Positions 1 through 8,306 of a DNA stretch of 64,000 bases are shown here, piece after piece. Made by a program: the position numbers and the translations under genes. The notes under the pieces are model-generated. The model was not told the origin of the DNA. It searched no databases and worked only from the letters and a program-made list of their open reading frames with translations. Source of the DNA: Cytophagales bacterium UBA2561 (GTDB lineage Bacteria; Bacteroidota; Bacteroidia; Cytophagales; Thermoflexibacteraceae); assembly GCA_002340355.1 (NCBI GenBank), contig DDLX01000040.1, positions 124,001-188,000 on the forward strand, given 5' to 3'. Positions within the stretch are counted from its first letter, which is position 1, and every line of letters begins with the position of its first letter.

Positions 1-614
1 AAAACAGTAATATCTTCACCTCTAAGGGCTTGTCCCATAAATGCGGGTAAAGCTCGTCCATCATTCAGTCGCATTCTCGCTCCGTACGTATTGAAAATTC
101 GGACAATTCGAGTTTCTAAACCATGAAAATTATGATATGCCATTGTAATTGCTTCCTGAAACCGTTTGGCTTCGTCATATACTCCACGAGGACCTACAGC
201 ATTAACATTACCCCAATAATCTTCTCGTTGAGGATGAGTAGTGGGGTCTCCATAAATTTCGGAAGTAGAAGCGACTAAAATTCGAGCATTTTTAACCTTG
301 GCTAAGCCCAATAAATTGTGTGTACCCAAAGATCCCACCTTCAGAGTCTGAATTGGCATTTTTAGATAGTCAATTGGACTTGCAGGAGAAGCAAAATGTA
401 AAATATAATCTAATTCATCAGGGACATGAACAAACTTACTCACATCATGATGATAAAACGTAAACCGTTCTAAATGAAAAAGGTGTTCAATATTTTCTAA
501 ACTACCTGTCAGGAGATTATCCATCGCAATGACATCATATCCTTCGGCAATAAAACGATCACATAAATGCGAACCCAAGAAGCCTGCCGCTCCTGTAATC
601 AGTACTTTTTTCAT
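1..614 (-). CDS. UDP-glucuronate decarboxylase (SDR/NAD-epimerase family), 3' end outside window
   Basis: About 204 N-terminal residues are present, starting at the ATG read from 614; the C-terminus lies beyond base 1. The protein opens with the Rossmann motif GAAGFLGSHLCD (NAD binding). Further in it has ASTSEIYGDP, the catalytic YxxxK as YDEAKR, and RIVRIFNTYGARM, which together match UDP-xylose synthases (UXS) of the extended SDR family. In that family the enzyme oxidises and decarboxylates UDP-glucuronate to UDP-xylose in the cytoplasm for polysaccharide synthesis. A related dTDP-glucose or UDP-glucose epimerase cannot be fully excluded from half a protein, but the SEIYGDP and DGRALPAFM segments favour UXS. 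The gene is divergent from rplC. Confidence 0.85.
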   Translation of the reverse strand, partial: MKKVLITGAAGFLGSHLCDRFIAEGYDVIAMDNLLTGSLENIEHLFHLERFTFYHHDVSKFVHVPDELDYILHFASPASPIDYLKMPIQTLKVGSLGTHNLLGLAKVKNARILVASTSEIYGDPTTHPQREDYWGNVNAVGPRGVYDEAKRFQEAITMAYHNFHGLETRIVRIFNTYGARMRLNDGRALPAFMGQALRGEDITV

Positions 615-832
615 CTTTTTTAGTATCGTTTCGATGGAAGTTTTTTTCCATCTTTATTAAGAAAATGGCAACTATTGTCCAATAAAGACAAGTTAAAAAA
701 AATCTAATACGGAAAACAAAGGAATAACAGAAAAATCGGAATTTACGCTGATAAGGGACTCTTAAAATTAAATTCTTGGAATCTCAAAACAGAAAATCTA
801 GTTATAAGTATCTATTTACCCCTTATTTTTTG

Positions 833-889
833 TACCTTTGCACCTTGAAAAAAAGAACTGTGCCTTTCTATCAATTTGATTTTGAGGCA
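833..889 (+). promoter_or_regulatory. rplC promoter -7 box and leader hairpin
   Basis: TACCTTTG at 833-840 matches the Bacteroidota -7 consensus TAnnTTTG. No clear -33 TTG sits at the usual distance. The predicted transcript has a leader of about 90 nt before rplC. Within it TGCCT (861-865) can pair with AGGCA (885-889) around an ATCAA/TTGAT inner stem. The 322-base gap from 615 to 936 holds nothing else I recognise. Whether the hairpin is a site for ribosomal-protein autoregulation is only a guess. Confidence 0.5.
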
Positions 890-936
890 TTGAAGTTCAA
901 TTAAAATGTATTTTTTACACCAAAATTCAAGGAAAG

Positions 937-1554
937 ATGCCGGGAATTATCGGTAAAAAAATCGGAATGACTAGCACGTATCGTGCCGATGGACGTTATG
1001 TCGCATGCACACTTATACAAGCTGGTCCTTGTGTCGTTACTCAAATTCGGACGCAAGAAAAAGATGGTTACGAAGCAGTTCAGTTAGGGTTCGGTGAGAA
1101 AAAAGAAAAAAACACTACTCATCCTCTACTCGGACATTTTAAGAAAGCAGGTACAACTCCAAAGCGTAAACTCGTAGAGTTCAAAGGGTTCGACTCAACT
1201 GAATTGGGACAAACCCTAAGTATTTCTGATGTCTTTGCGGAAGGCGATTTCGTAGATGTTGTCGGAACATCAAAAGGTAAAGGTTTCCAAGGAGTTGTTA
1301 AGCGGTATAACTTCGGTGGGGTTGGACAATCCACACACGGACAGCACAACCGTCAACGACACCCAGGTGCAATTGGAGCATGTTCGTATCCTGCACGAGT
1401 TTTCAAAGGAACTCGAATGGCGGGACGTATGGGTAATAAACGAGTTAAAATCCAAAACTTGGAGGTTGTCAAAATTTTTCCTGACGAGAACCTTGTTTTA
1501 GTAAGCGGGTCAGTTCCCGGGGCAAAAAATTCGTTTGTCATTCTCGAAAAGTAA
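937..1554 (+). CDS. rplC: 50S ribosomal protein L3
   Basis: The 205-aa product has the usual length for bacterial L3. MPGIIGKKIGMT at the N-terminus and the long conserved loop with GKGFQGVVKRYNF, HGQHNRQRHPGAIG and VFKGTRMAGRMG are diagnostic. L3 binds the 3' region of 23S rRNA early in large-subunit assembly, and its loop reaches toward the peptidyl-transferase centre. The segment where E. coli has its methylated Gln150 reads GACSYPARVFKG here. The gene heads a three-gene run with rplD and rplW. No rpsJ lies upstream within the window, which departs from the usual S10 operon. Confidence 0.98.
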   Translation: MPGIIGKKIGMTSTYRADGRYVACTLIQAGPCVVTQIRTQEKDGYEAVQLGFGEKKEKNTTHPLLGHFKKAGTTPKRKLVEFKGFDSTELGQTLSISDVFAEGDFVDVVGTSKGKGFQGVVKRYNFGGVGQSTHGQHNRQRHPGAIGACSYPARVFKGTRMAGRMGNKRVKIQNLEVVKIFPDENLVLVSGSVPGAKNSFVILEK

Positions 1555-1627
1555 TTGAAGATAATTCATACTGATTTACTTTTCTATCTGTTTTTTTATC
1601 TGACCTTAATTGAATTCAAATTTAGTC

Positions 1628-2254
1628 ATGGAATTAGCCGTTCTAAATACATCAGGACAAGAAACAGGACGAAGCGTAACGCTGTCCGATGAGGTTTTCG
1701 GGATTGAGCCGAAAGACCATGCGATTTATCTCGCTGTAAAGCAATACCTTGCCAACCAACGACAAGGCACACATAAAGCCAAAGAACGAGCCGAAATCAA
1801 AGGTTCAACCAAGAAACTCAAAAAACAAAAAGGTACGGGTTCAGCACGTTTTGGCGATATTAAGAACCCTATTTTCCGAGGTGGTGGACGTGTATTTGGT
1901 CCTCGTCCGCGTGATTATGGTTTCAAACTCAATAAGAAAGTAAAGCAATTAGCACGCAAATCGGCATTGGCTTACAAAGTAAAAGATGCAGCGATCACTA
2001 TCTTGGAAACTCCAAAATTTGACAATCCTAAAACTAAGGATTATATCAAGTTATTGGATGCCTTATCATTATCAGGAAAAAAGACGCTTTTAGTTTTGCC
2101 TGATCATGATAAAAATGTCTATTTATCGTCTCGAAATTTGCAAAAAGCAAATGTTTCGGTTGCATCACAATTGCATACTTACGAAATTCTACATGCTGAC
2201 ACGCTGATTTTATGCGAGGGTTCAGTTGAAAAGCTGAATGAAATGTTAGGTTAA
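1628..2254 (+). CDS. rplD: 50S ribosomal protein L4
   Basis: The 208-aa protein starts at MELAVLNTSGQET (ATG 1628), the usual start for L4. An in-frame TTG at 1610 would add six residues and is less likely. The extended loop with KKQKGTGSARFGDIKNPIFRGGG and FGPRPRDYGFKLNKK matches the L4 loop that lines the ribosome exit tunnel. In E. coli L4 also represses its own operon. The gap from rplC is 73 nt, longer than in compact S10 operons but without an obvious terminator, so co-transcription is likely. Confidence 0.97.
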   Translation: MELAVLNTSGQETGRSVTLSDEVFGIEPKDHAIYLAVKQYLANQRQGTHKAKERAEIKGSTKKLKKQKGTGSARFGDIKNPIFRGGGRVFGPRPRDYGFKLNKKVKQLARKSALAYKVKDAAITILETPKFDNPKTKDYIKLLDALSLSGKKTLLVLPDHDKNVYLSSRNLQKANVSVASQLHTYEILHADTLILCEGSVEKLNEMLG

Positions 2255-2309
2255 TCTTTTGACCTAAAAATCTACACCATACTTAGGACTCATTAGTTAA
2301 TTTAGAAAC

Positions 2310-2597
2310 ATGGAAATTTTAAAACGACCCTTGATAACTGAAAAAATGTCGTTGGCGAACGAAGAAGGCATTTACGGATTTATTGTCAATAAAGGGGCTA
2401 ATAAACTCCAAATCAAGGAAGCAGTCGAAGAATTATATAATGTACAGGTCAAAGACGTTCGTACAATGATTTATCAAGGCAAGAAAAAGAGCCGTTATAC
2501 CAAAACGGGCATGGTGACAGGGCGAAAAGCCTCTTTCAAAAAAGCTATTGTCCAATTGGAAGAAGGAGAATTCATCGATTTCTACGGTGATTTGTAA
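2310..2597 (+). CDS. rplW: 50S ribosomal protein L23
   Basis: The 95-aa product has normal length. It carries the L23 N-terminus (EILKRPLITEKMSLANEEG), the F-x-V-x-x-x-A-N-K-x-x-I-K-x-A-V-E core and the basic loop GKKKSRYTKTG. L23 sits at the exit-tunnel mouth and docks trigger factor and SRP. It is followed not by rplB but by a strong hairpin and a convergent gene, so this ribosomal cluster ends here. Confidence 0.97.
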   Translation: MEILKRPLITEKMSLANEEGIYGFIVNKGANKLQIKEAVEELYNVQVKDVRTMIYQGKKKSRYTKTGMVTGRKASFKKAIVQLEEGEFIDFYGDL

Positions 2598-2622
2598 AAA
2601 AAGATATGCTGGTTTATTGTAG

Positions 2623-2658
2623 AAATCATGGTATAATCAAGATTATACCATGATTTTT
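2623..2658. terminator. Strong terminator after rplW
   Basis: A perfect 16-bp stem pairs 2623-2638 with 2641-2656; the innermost pairs would open to form the loop. A T-rich tail follows on the + strand. It lies between rplW and the convergent Nif3 gene and marks the end of the L3-L4-L23 transcript. Confidence 0.85.
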
Positions 2659-2671
2659 TTATGTGCTAAGT

Positions 2672-3769
2672 TTATAGAAAATATTGGACAGGGTTGGTAT
2701 TTGTTTCAGTAATTTGAATAGATAGTTTTGGAAATTCATCCTTTAAAAAATCCGCCAATAATTCAGTCGTATAAATTTCACTTTCGTAATGTCCGATATC
2801 TGCAATAATAATTTGATTTTCAGTATCAAAGAATTCATGATATTTGTAATCTGAAGTAATAAAAATATCGGCTTTGGCTCGTATAGCATCCCGTAATAAG
2901 AAACCTCCTGCACCTCCACAAACGGCTACTTTCTGAATGTTCTTATTCAACAGGTTCGTGTGTTTAAACGTCACCAAATTCATAGCTTGCTTTAAGTGTG
3001 CCAAGAAATCTAATTCCGTCATTGGTTCGGATAATTTGCCAACCATACCTGCCCCAATATATGGATTGGTGTTTTCAAGTGAATGTAAAAAATAAGCTAT
3101 TTCTTCGTATGGGTGTGCCGATTTCATGGCAGTTAAAACTTGATTTTGCAAATAAGTTGGAAAGATGACTTCAATCCGTTCCTCCTCCACTTCTCCTAAT
3201 TTTTGAGTTTCCCCCAAGTATGGATTCGCATTTTCATTAGGTCGGAATCTGCCTTTACCCCTCATAGAAAATGAACATTCGGAATAATTACCCATACTTC
3301 CTGCACCCGCCTTTCCAAGTACGGAACGCAGTTCAGAAGCATTTTTTGAAGGAACAAATACGACTAATTTTTGTAATGTTTCAGCTTTAGGTGCTAAAAT
3401 CTGGAGATTTTTTAACCCAATCTTTTCCGAAATTTTAGCATTTACCCCGTTTGTGACATGGTCTAAGTTGGTGTGGGTGGCATAAATGGCAATATCGTTT
3501 TTTATTGCTTTAATGACAGTTCGTTCGACATAAGTCCGCCCTGTTAATTTTTTTAAACCTCTAAAAATGATTGGATGATGAGCCACTATCAAATTACAAT
3601 TTTTCTTGATTGCCTCTTCAATAACAGCTTCTGTTGTATCCAAAGCGATAAGTATTCCTGTTAGTTTATTTTCTGGATTTCCTGTAATTAATCCTGCATT
3701 ATCATAACTCTCTTGATAAGCTAAGGGAGCAATATTTTCTAAAAAGTTAGTAATATTTTTTATTTTCAT
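2672..3769 (-). CDS. Nif3-like dinuclear metal-centre protein (YbgI/GTP cyclohydrolase I type 2 family)
   Basis: This 365-aa protein shows the family's metal ligands: the HH pair at residues 64-65 in NLIVAHHPIIF, THTNLDHVTNGVN at about 99-110, and GHYESEI near the C-terminus. It is longer than E. coli YbgI (about 247 aa). The extra central part, about residues 130-250 with VVFVPSKNASELRSVLGKAGAG and HPYEEIAY, matches the PII/CutA-like insert seen in Gram-positive Nif3 proteins. These proteins form toroidal hexamers with two metals per subunit, and their physiological substrate is unresolved. The gene stands alone and converges on rplW. Confidence 0.92.
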   Translation of the reverse strand: MKIKNITNFLENIAPLAYQESYDNAGLITGNPENKLTGILIALDTTEAVIEEAIKKNCNLIVAHHPIIFRGLKKLTGRTYVERTVIKAIKNDIAIYATHTNLDHVTNGVNAKISEKIGLKNLQILAPKAETLQKLVVFVPSKNASELRSVLGKAGAGSMGNYSECSFSMRGKGRFRPNENANPYLGETQKLGEVEEERIEVIFPTYLQNQVLTAMKSAHPYEEIAYFLHSLENTNPYIGAGMVGKLSEPMTELDFLAHLKQAMNLVTFKHTNLLNKNIQKVAVCGGAGGFLLRDAIRAKADIFITSDYKYHEFFDTENQIIIADIGHYESEIYTTELLADFLKDEFPKLSIQITETNTNPVQYFL

Positions 3770-4053
3770 GTTGAAATTGTTTACTGAACATTATTACGAT
3801 ACTTTACAGAGTCAAAAATAACCATTTTGAATTTTATCAAAGTAAATTGATTTCTAACTCTTTAAAAGTCTCACCTTACAAAAACAATCATAATAAAATT
3901 TTAGAGATTTTCTATGATGAACCTTGAGTAAAGATAAGATAAAACCGTATGTTTTGCTCACTCTATCCTACTAAGAATAATTTATAAAATGTATTAGTAT
4001 TAAAATTATTTAAAACCCACTGTTACGGAAAAATTAAATTTAATTTTATCTAA

Positions 4054-4196
4054 GAGGTTGTTTATTTTTTGAATAAAATATTGGTTATCAAATTTTTATA
4101 TAAATTTCCATAAAGTAGGGTTTGAGCAATGAAAGCTATTTCACCAAATAAAGTTTATCCCCTAAAAATATTTTTCAAAAATTTTTAAACAACCTC
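4054..4196. mobile_element. MITE-like element, non-autonomous, possibly IS5-family derived
   Basis: Terminal inverted repeats GAGGTTGTTTA (4054-4064) and TAAACAACCTC (4186-4196) bound a 143-bp AT-rich element. TAA lies directly outside both ends (4051-4053 and 4197-4199), as a 3-bp target duplication. Similarity between the ends extends inward imperfectly for roughly 30 bp. A TNA-type duplication fits some IS5-family groups. No transposase is encoded. The element fills part of the 611-base gap 3770-4380; nothing else was recognised in that gap. Confidence 0.6.
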
Positions 4197-4380
4197 TAAA
4201 TGATAATCAATGATTTGCAAATCAATAAAATTTTAGTAGGGTAGGGTGTGCTATGTCTTTTTGAATGTTAAAAAAGGCAGGCAATGAGGTGTATATGTTG
4301 GTTATTTTTTACCTATTCTCATTTTATTAGATATTCACAAAGAAATACTAATTTATTTATAGAGTTTTGTTTCCTGAAAT

Positions 4381-5706
4381 TTATTTAATTGTTAATATAT
4401 CAACTATTTTTCCATATTCTTCATCTGCAGCTCTGAAAAATGTGCCATGTCGTGCCGAACGATACTCAAATTTAGCTTTTTCAGGATGTTTGGCTTTTTT
4501 ATAAATTTCACCTAAGACAAAATGATATTTTACTTTCGTCTTGTGGTCAATCGCTGTATGTTTAATTAAATGTTCTAAAATTTGTGATGCTGCCTCATAT
4601 TCGTTCAAATGATGTAAAGCAAGTGCCTTCAAATAAAGTATATTGCGTTCTTCGGGATATATGACCAAATAGTTATCTGCCATTTCCACTGCCTTATCAA
4701 ATATTTCTCCTTCCATCATTTTGTAAGCAACCATTCTCAAAATTTTCACTTTTTTAAACGATTGATTTTCAGAATTCAAAGCAGTTTGATAATAAGCCAA
4801 ACCAATATCTGCCATAGAACGACGTTCCTGAATTTGGGCTAACATCAAATAGGCTTGTGTATAATTATTGTCTAATTTGAGGGTTTGAAACAGGTTCTTT
4901 TCAGCATTCTGATAATCATAAATCTCAAAATACGCCGAAGCAATATGATAGTAGTAAGCAGGATTATATTGAGCAATTAATTTTCGATATTTTCCATAAT
5001 TAGCTTCCTTCCATACTTCTCTGGCTTTGGCAGGTTTTCCAAGATGAAAATAAGCATAGCCCAATTCGAAAAAATAAGCCGCTCGTTTATTAGCATCTGT
5101 GGTTCGGAGCATTCTAGTTGCGGTTTCAAGTCGTACTTTGGCTAACTCATACTTTCCCAATCGGTTAGCGGCTTTACCTTCATAAAATAACAACTGTTCA
5201 CTATCAGGTTTCATGCCTCTAGCAACTCCAATTTTGGGCAAAGCCTGAGCATATTTTTCGGCTTTCATCAAAACATCTACCATCAGCATTTGATATTGTA
5301 ATCGCTTATGTTCATTGTCTTCATAGTTAAAAGCATTTTGAAGACTTTTGACCATACGGTCGGTTTTCCCTAATTTTTGGTAGGCTTTGGCTAAGGAAGC
5401 ATGTCCTTTTGCATAATCGGGGTGTAATTTAGTGGCTTGGGCAAGCGTAAACATCGCTTTTTCATACTCCTTGAGTACAAGATGGCATTCCCCTTTTCCA
5501 AAAAGGTAAATGTCATTTTCAGACTCTAATTCAACCGCTTGATTGTAACGAGTGAGAGCTTCTTGGTATTGACGATTTCGAAACAAATCTTCTGCTTCCT
5601 GAAACACAAAGTACGCCGAATCAATGGAGCGTAAAATTTGTGCTTGAGACACTGAAGTGACCAAAGAAAAAGTCAACAGTAAGCCAAAAATACGAAAGTA
5701 ACGCAT
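4381..5706 (-). CDS. Exported tetratricopeptide-repeat protein
   Basis: The 441-aa protein starts with a signal peptide (RYFRIFGLLLTFSLVTSVSQAQ) that predicts export. The mature part is almost entirely TPR-like helical repeats, for example FQEAEDLFRNRQYQEALTRY, YLFGKGECHLVLKEYEKAM, GHASLAKAYQKLGKTD and YYYHIASAYFEIYDYQNAE. TPR solenoids are protein-interaction scaffolds, and in Bacteroidota such proteins often belong to envelope or gliding-related complexes. No catalytic domain is visible, so the function is unknown. The gene is divergent from the CruF-like gene. Confidence 0.8.
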   Translation of the reverse strand: MRYFRIFGLLLTFSLVTSVSQAQILRSIDSAYFVFQEAEDLFRNRQYQEALTRYNQAVELESENDIYLFGKGECHLVLKEYEKAMFTLAQATKLHPDYAKGHASLAKAYQKLGKTDRMVKSLQNAFNYEDNEHKRLQYQMLMVDVLMKAEKYAQALPKIGVARGMKPDSEQLLFYEGKAANRLGKYELAKVRLETATRMLRTTDANKRAAYFFELGYAYFHLGKPAKAREVWKEANYGKYRKLIAQYNPAYYYHIASAYFEIYDYQNAEKNLFQTLKLDNNYTQAYLMLAQIQERRSMADIGLAYYQTALNSENQSFKKVKILRMVAYKMMEGEIFDKAVEMADNYLVIYPEERNILYLKALALHHLNEYEAASQILEHLIKHTAIDHKTKVKYHFVLGEIYKKAKHPEKAKFEYRSARHGTFFRAADEEYGKIVDILTIK

Positions 5707-5908
5707 TGGAAACGAAGCTTTTATTTTGAATAGTTTTTTGTTCGTTATTTGAGCGAAAAAAAAATTTCGCTAAGGCTTGTTTTTTTAATACCTTTAGCAG
5801 TATAAAAGAAAAAATCTTGCCAAACTTATTGAGCTGAATTGAGTTTAGTAGTTATTCCTTTTAAATTAAATAAAACAAAGATTTTATATAAATTAATCTA
5901 TTTTTCAC

Positions 5909-6604
5909 TTGAAGAATTCATTTCAAAATACACCAATTCCTTTCCAAAAACTTTCTGTTAAATCAATTGGTATTTTTCTGATAGTCATGCACTTATTTGG
6001 GTTCTTGGGAATGCAGTTTTCGGTTTCTCGAACATGGTTTGAAGCACTTACGCCTTTAAACTTACTCATTTCGGCAGGAGCAGTACTTTGGTTTCATACT
6101 GATTTCTCGAAGTCGTTCGTCAAAGTCAGTTTGGGAATTGGGCTAAGTGGTTTCTTAATTGAAGTACTGGGTGTAAAAACAGAACTCATTTTCGGGAAAT
6201 ATGCTTATGCCTCTAATTTGGGCTGGAAAGTTGCCGAAGTTCCGCTTTTAATAGGTTTAAATTGGTGGCTCTTGACGTATTGTTTTGGAATGTTAATCCA
6301 GCATTATTTTCGTTATAAAAATCGGTCTAAAAACTTGATTCTAAATAGTTTGATAACGGCTTTTGGAATGGTTTTGTTGGATATTTTGATTGAACCCGTA
6401 GCCATTCGGCATGGCTTGTGGCATTGGTTTGGAAAACATCCCCCTCTACAAAATTATACGGCGTGGTTGGGGTGTGCGTTTACTTTTGCCTTATTTTTTC
6501 ACTTAGCAAAATTTGAGAAAAAAAATCCGATGGCATTTTATCTTTTAATTGCCCAATTTTTATTTTTTGGAGGGCATAATTTGATAAAATTAATCTTGAA
6601 TTGA
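5909..6604 (+). CDS. Carotenoid biosynthesis protein, CruF/DUF422 family
   Basis: The 231-aa protein starts at a TTG (5909); an ATG start further in would remove the first membrane segment. Six or seven hydrophobic segments are visible. The family core is GVKTELIFGKYAYASNLG, PLLIGLNWWLLTY, GMVLLDILIEPVAIRHGLWHW and NYTAWLGCAF, matching DUF422 membrane proteins. Members include CruF-type carotenoid 1',2'-hydratases, which hydrate the psi end of acyclic carotenoids in the membrane. No other carotenoid gene lies nearby, so the exact substrate is inferred. A short spacer separates it from the convergent XRE gene. Confidence 0.8.
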   Translation: MKNSFQNTPIPFQKLSVKSIGIFLIVMHLFGFLGMQFSVSRTWFEALTPLNLLISAGAVLWFHTDFSKSFVKVSLGIGLSGFLIEVLGVKTELIFGKYAYASNLGWKVAEVPLLIGLNWWLLTYCFGMLIQHYFRYKNRSKNLILNSLITAFGMVLLDILIEPVAIRHGLWHWFGKHPPLQNYTAWLGCAFTFALFFHLAKFEKKNPMAFYLLIAQFLFFGGHNLIKLILN

Positions 6605-6624
6605 TATTTTTATTGTTTATAATT

Positions 6625-7035
6625 CTAAACTGTTTTTTGGAGTTGAGCTTTTAAAAATTCAATGGTATCTTTCAAATATACAATTTCAGATTCCAGACGG
6701 GTGATTTGTTTTTCGTATAATTCTTGTTCTTTTTCGGCTAATTCGCAAATAATTACATTTCCGATTTTATCAATTTGGTTATTATGAATCTCATTATCTT
6801 TAATTGCATTGTTAAAACCTAATTTGTCAGGGTCAAAATCAATTAATTGAGTCAAGCCAATTTCCAGAATTTCAGCAATTTTTTCGAGTTTGTCAAATGT
6901 AATTTTACTCTCTCCTCGTTCTAATTTTCCATAACCATTTGGAGTAATATCTAATTCTTGAGCCATAAATTCTTGGGTTAAATTTCGCATTTCCCGAACG
7001 GTTCGGATTTTATCGCCTATTTTTTTTGTCTGCAT
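6625..7035 (-). CDS. XRE-family regulator with C-terminal coiled coil
   Basis: From the ATG at 7035 the protein has 136 aa; an upstream ATG at 7068 would add 11 residues. A helix-turn-helix occupies about residues 1-60 (IGDKIRTVREMRNLTQEFMAQ ending in NGYGKLERGESKITFDKL). A C-terminal helix of about 40 residues (EKEQELYEKQITRLESEIVYLKD) looks like a dimerising coiled coil. It is divergent from the PRTase-CE/NADAR operon, and two inverted repeats lie in the shared intergenic region. Control of that operon is therefore the natural hypothesis, but it is inference. Confidence 0.85.
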   Translation of the reverse strand: MQTKKIGDKIRTVREMRNLTQEFMAQELDITPNGYGKLERGESKITFDKLEKIAEILEIGLTQLIDFDPDKLGFNNAIKDNEIHNNQIDKIGNVIICELAEKEQELYEKQITRLESEIVYLKDTIEFLKAQLQKTV

Positions 7036-7103
7036 TTTTTCGTGATTTGAGGTAAAAATGACACCCAAATCTAAGAAATAAAACTGAGAGTTTCAAAATA
7101 CCT

Positions 7104-7158
7104 ACTGGAAATTTTCAGTAGTAAACTCATTTTCTGGATTTTGGGATGGGAAAATGAG
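7104..7158. promoter_or_regulatory. Two inverted repeats between divergent XRE gene and PRTase-CE/NADAR operon
   Basis: A 16-bp near-palindrome ACTGGAAATTTTCAGT lies at 7104-7119. A second inverted repeat pairs CTCATTTTC (7126-7134) with GAAAATGAG (7150-7158), a perfect 9-bp match across a 15-base spacer. Both lie in the 244-bp region between the two divergent starts. They are plausible operators for the XRE protein; the second could also form an RNA hairpin. Confidence 0.45.
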
Positions 7159-7279
7159 AGATTTGATACAAAACCTACAAATACATAGACATTTTTGGTG
7201 TTTTGAAAAATACTTGAATGCTAATATTTTTATATTTACAGCATCAACTAATGTACAATTAAAATAACTAACATCAGTC

Positions 7280-8299
7280 ATGGAAAAAGAAATTAAAGCA
7301 CTTTATGAAGTGATAAAAGATTACAGGGTTCACGAAAACTATGGTGTTTCTGAACAAAGGATCACAAACTGGATAAATCAATTTGCTGAAAATGACAAGG
7401 TGTTTATCTTAACAGAACTAAAGCATATCTTTGAAAAGGTCTATTTCTCTAAAAACAGGGTTGAGAACTTTTTGAAAGGAGTGATAAATAAACTGAAAGA
7501 TGACTTTGGTTATTCTACACATGAACAATTTTTAGATAACTCATATTTCCTTGATTTACAGCCTAAAGGAAAAAGCCAATATGATATACTGACTTTATTA
7601 TATCGATTACTTCAAGAAGTGTATGATTATAGTCCTCAAAACCTTGGAAGTACCTCCCAAAAACATATAATATACATTGATGATGTGCTATGTACAGGAA
7701 ACACATTTTTCAATAATCTAAAGAACTGGGTTGATAGAGGTGAAAATATTTTGCCCCAACTTAGAACCAAAAACATAGACTTGACAGTTGTTTATATGTA
7801 TGTTTCCAAAAAGTTTTTTCATAAAAAAGAAGGGCAGTTCTACTACCAACTAAGTGATGATTTCAAGAATTTATATACTGCTCTTTCAATACATTGGATT
7901 CAAGATGAAATTTTAAAACCCATTGATAATGAACTTTTTAATGAAATTATCGCATATAAAGAACAAGTTGAAACCCAAGTAGATGAATATACTCAACCAA
8001 AAAACTATTCATCTAAGCCTGATTTCTTTAGAACTGAAATAGAAAATGAGGAGTTCTATTCATCTCCTGAAAATAGAAAGAGATTAGAGTTAATCTTTCT
8101 TCAAAAGGGAATTGAGATATTATCCAACTCAAATGTAACCAGATATAATATACGTCCTTTAGGATATTCGCTACCTTCTTATAAAGATTTCGGTCTTGGT
8201 ATATTATTTTTTACTTGGCGAAACGTGCCAAATAATACCCCTTTGGTTTTTTGGTATAGAGGAAGGGGATTTATGCCATTATTCATCAATAAACGCTAA
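7280..8299 (+). CDS. PRTase-CE: phosphoribosyltransferase-like protein of conflict systems
   Basis: The 339-aa protein carries YIDDVLCTGNTF at residues 132-143, the PRPP-binding signature of type I phosphoribosyltransferases (hydrophobic-hh-DD-hh-x-TG-x-T). The C-terminus has RPLGY, GLGILFFTWRNVPNNTPLVFW and PLFINKR, a pattern I associate with the PRTase-CE group found next to defence effectors. An N-terminal helical region (1-110) precedes the catalytic fold. It is the first gene of an operon, with only 7 bp before the NADAR gene. Families of this type are thought to process nucleotide or NAD-derived metabolites; the substrate here is unknown. An XRE regulator is divergent. Confidence 0.7.
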   Translation: MEKEIKALYEVIKDYRVHENYGVSEQRITNWINQFAENDKVFILTELKHIFEKVYFSKNRVENFLKGVINKLKDDFGYSTHEQFLDNSYFLDLQPKGKSQYDILTLLYRLLQEVYDYSPQNLGSTSQKHIIYIDDVLCTGNTFFNNLKNWVDRGENILPQLRTKNIDLTVVYMYVSKKFFHKKEGQFYYQLSDDFKNLYTALSIHWIQDEILKPIDNELFNEIIAYKEQVETQVDEYTQPKNYSSKPDFFRTEIENEEFYSSPENRKRLELIFLQKGIEILSNSNVTRYNIRPLGYSLPSYKDFGLGILFFTWRNVPNNTPLVFWYRGRGFMPLFINKR

Positions 8300-8306
8300 A
8301 TTTAAT

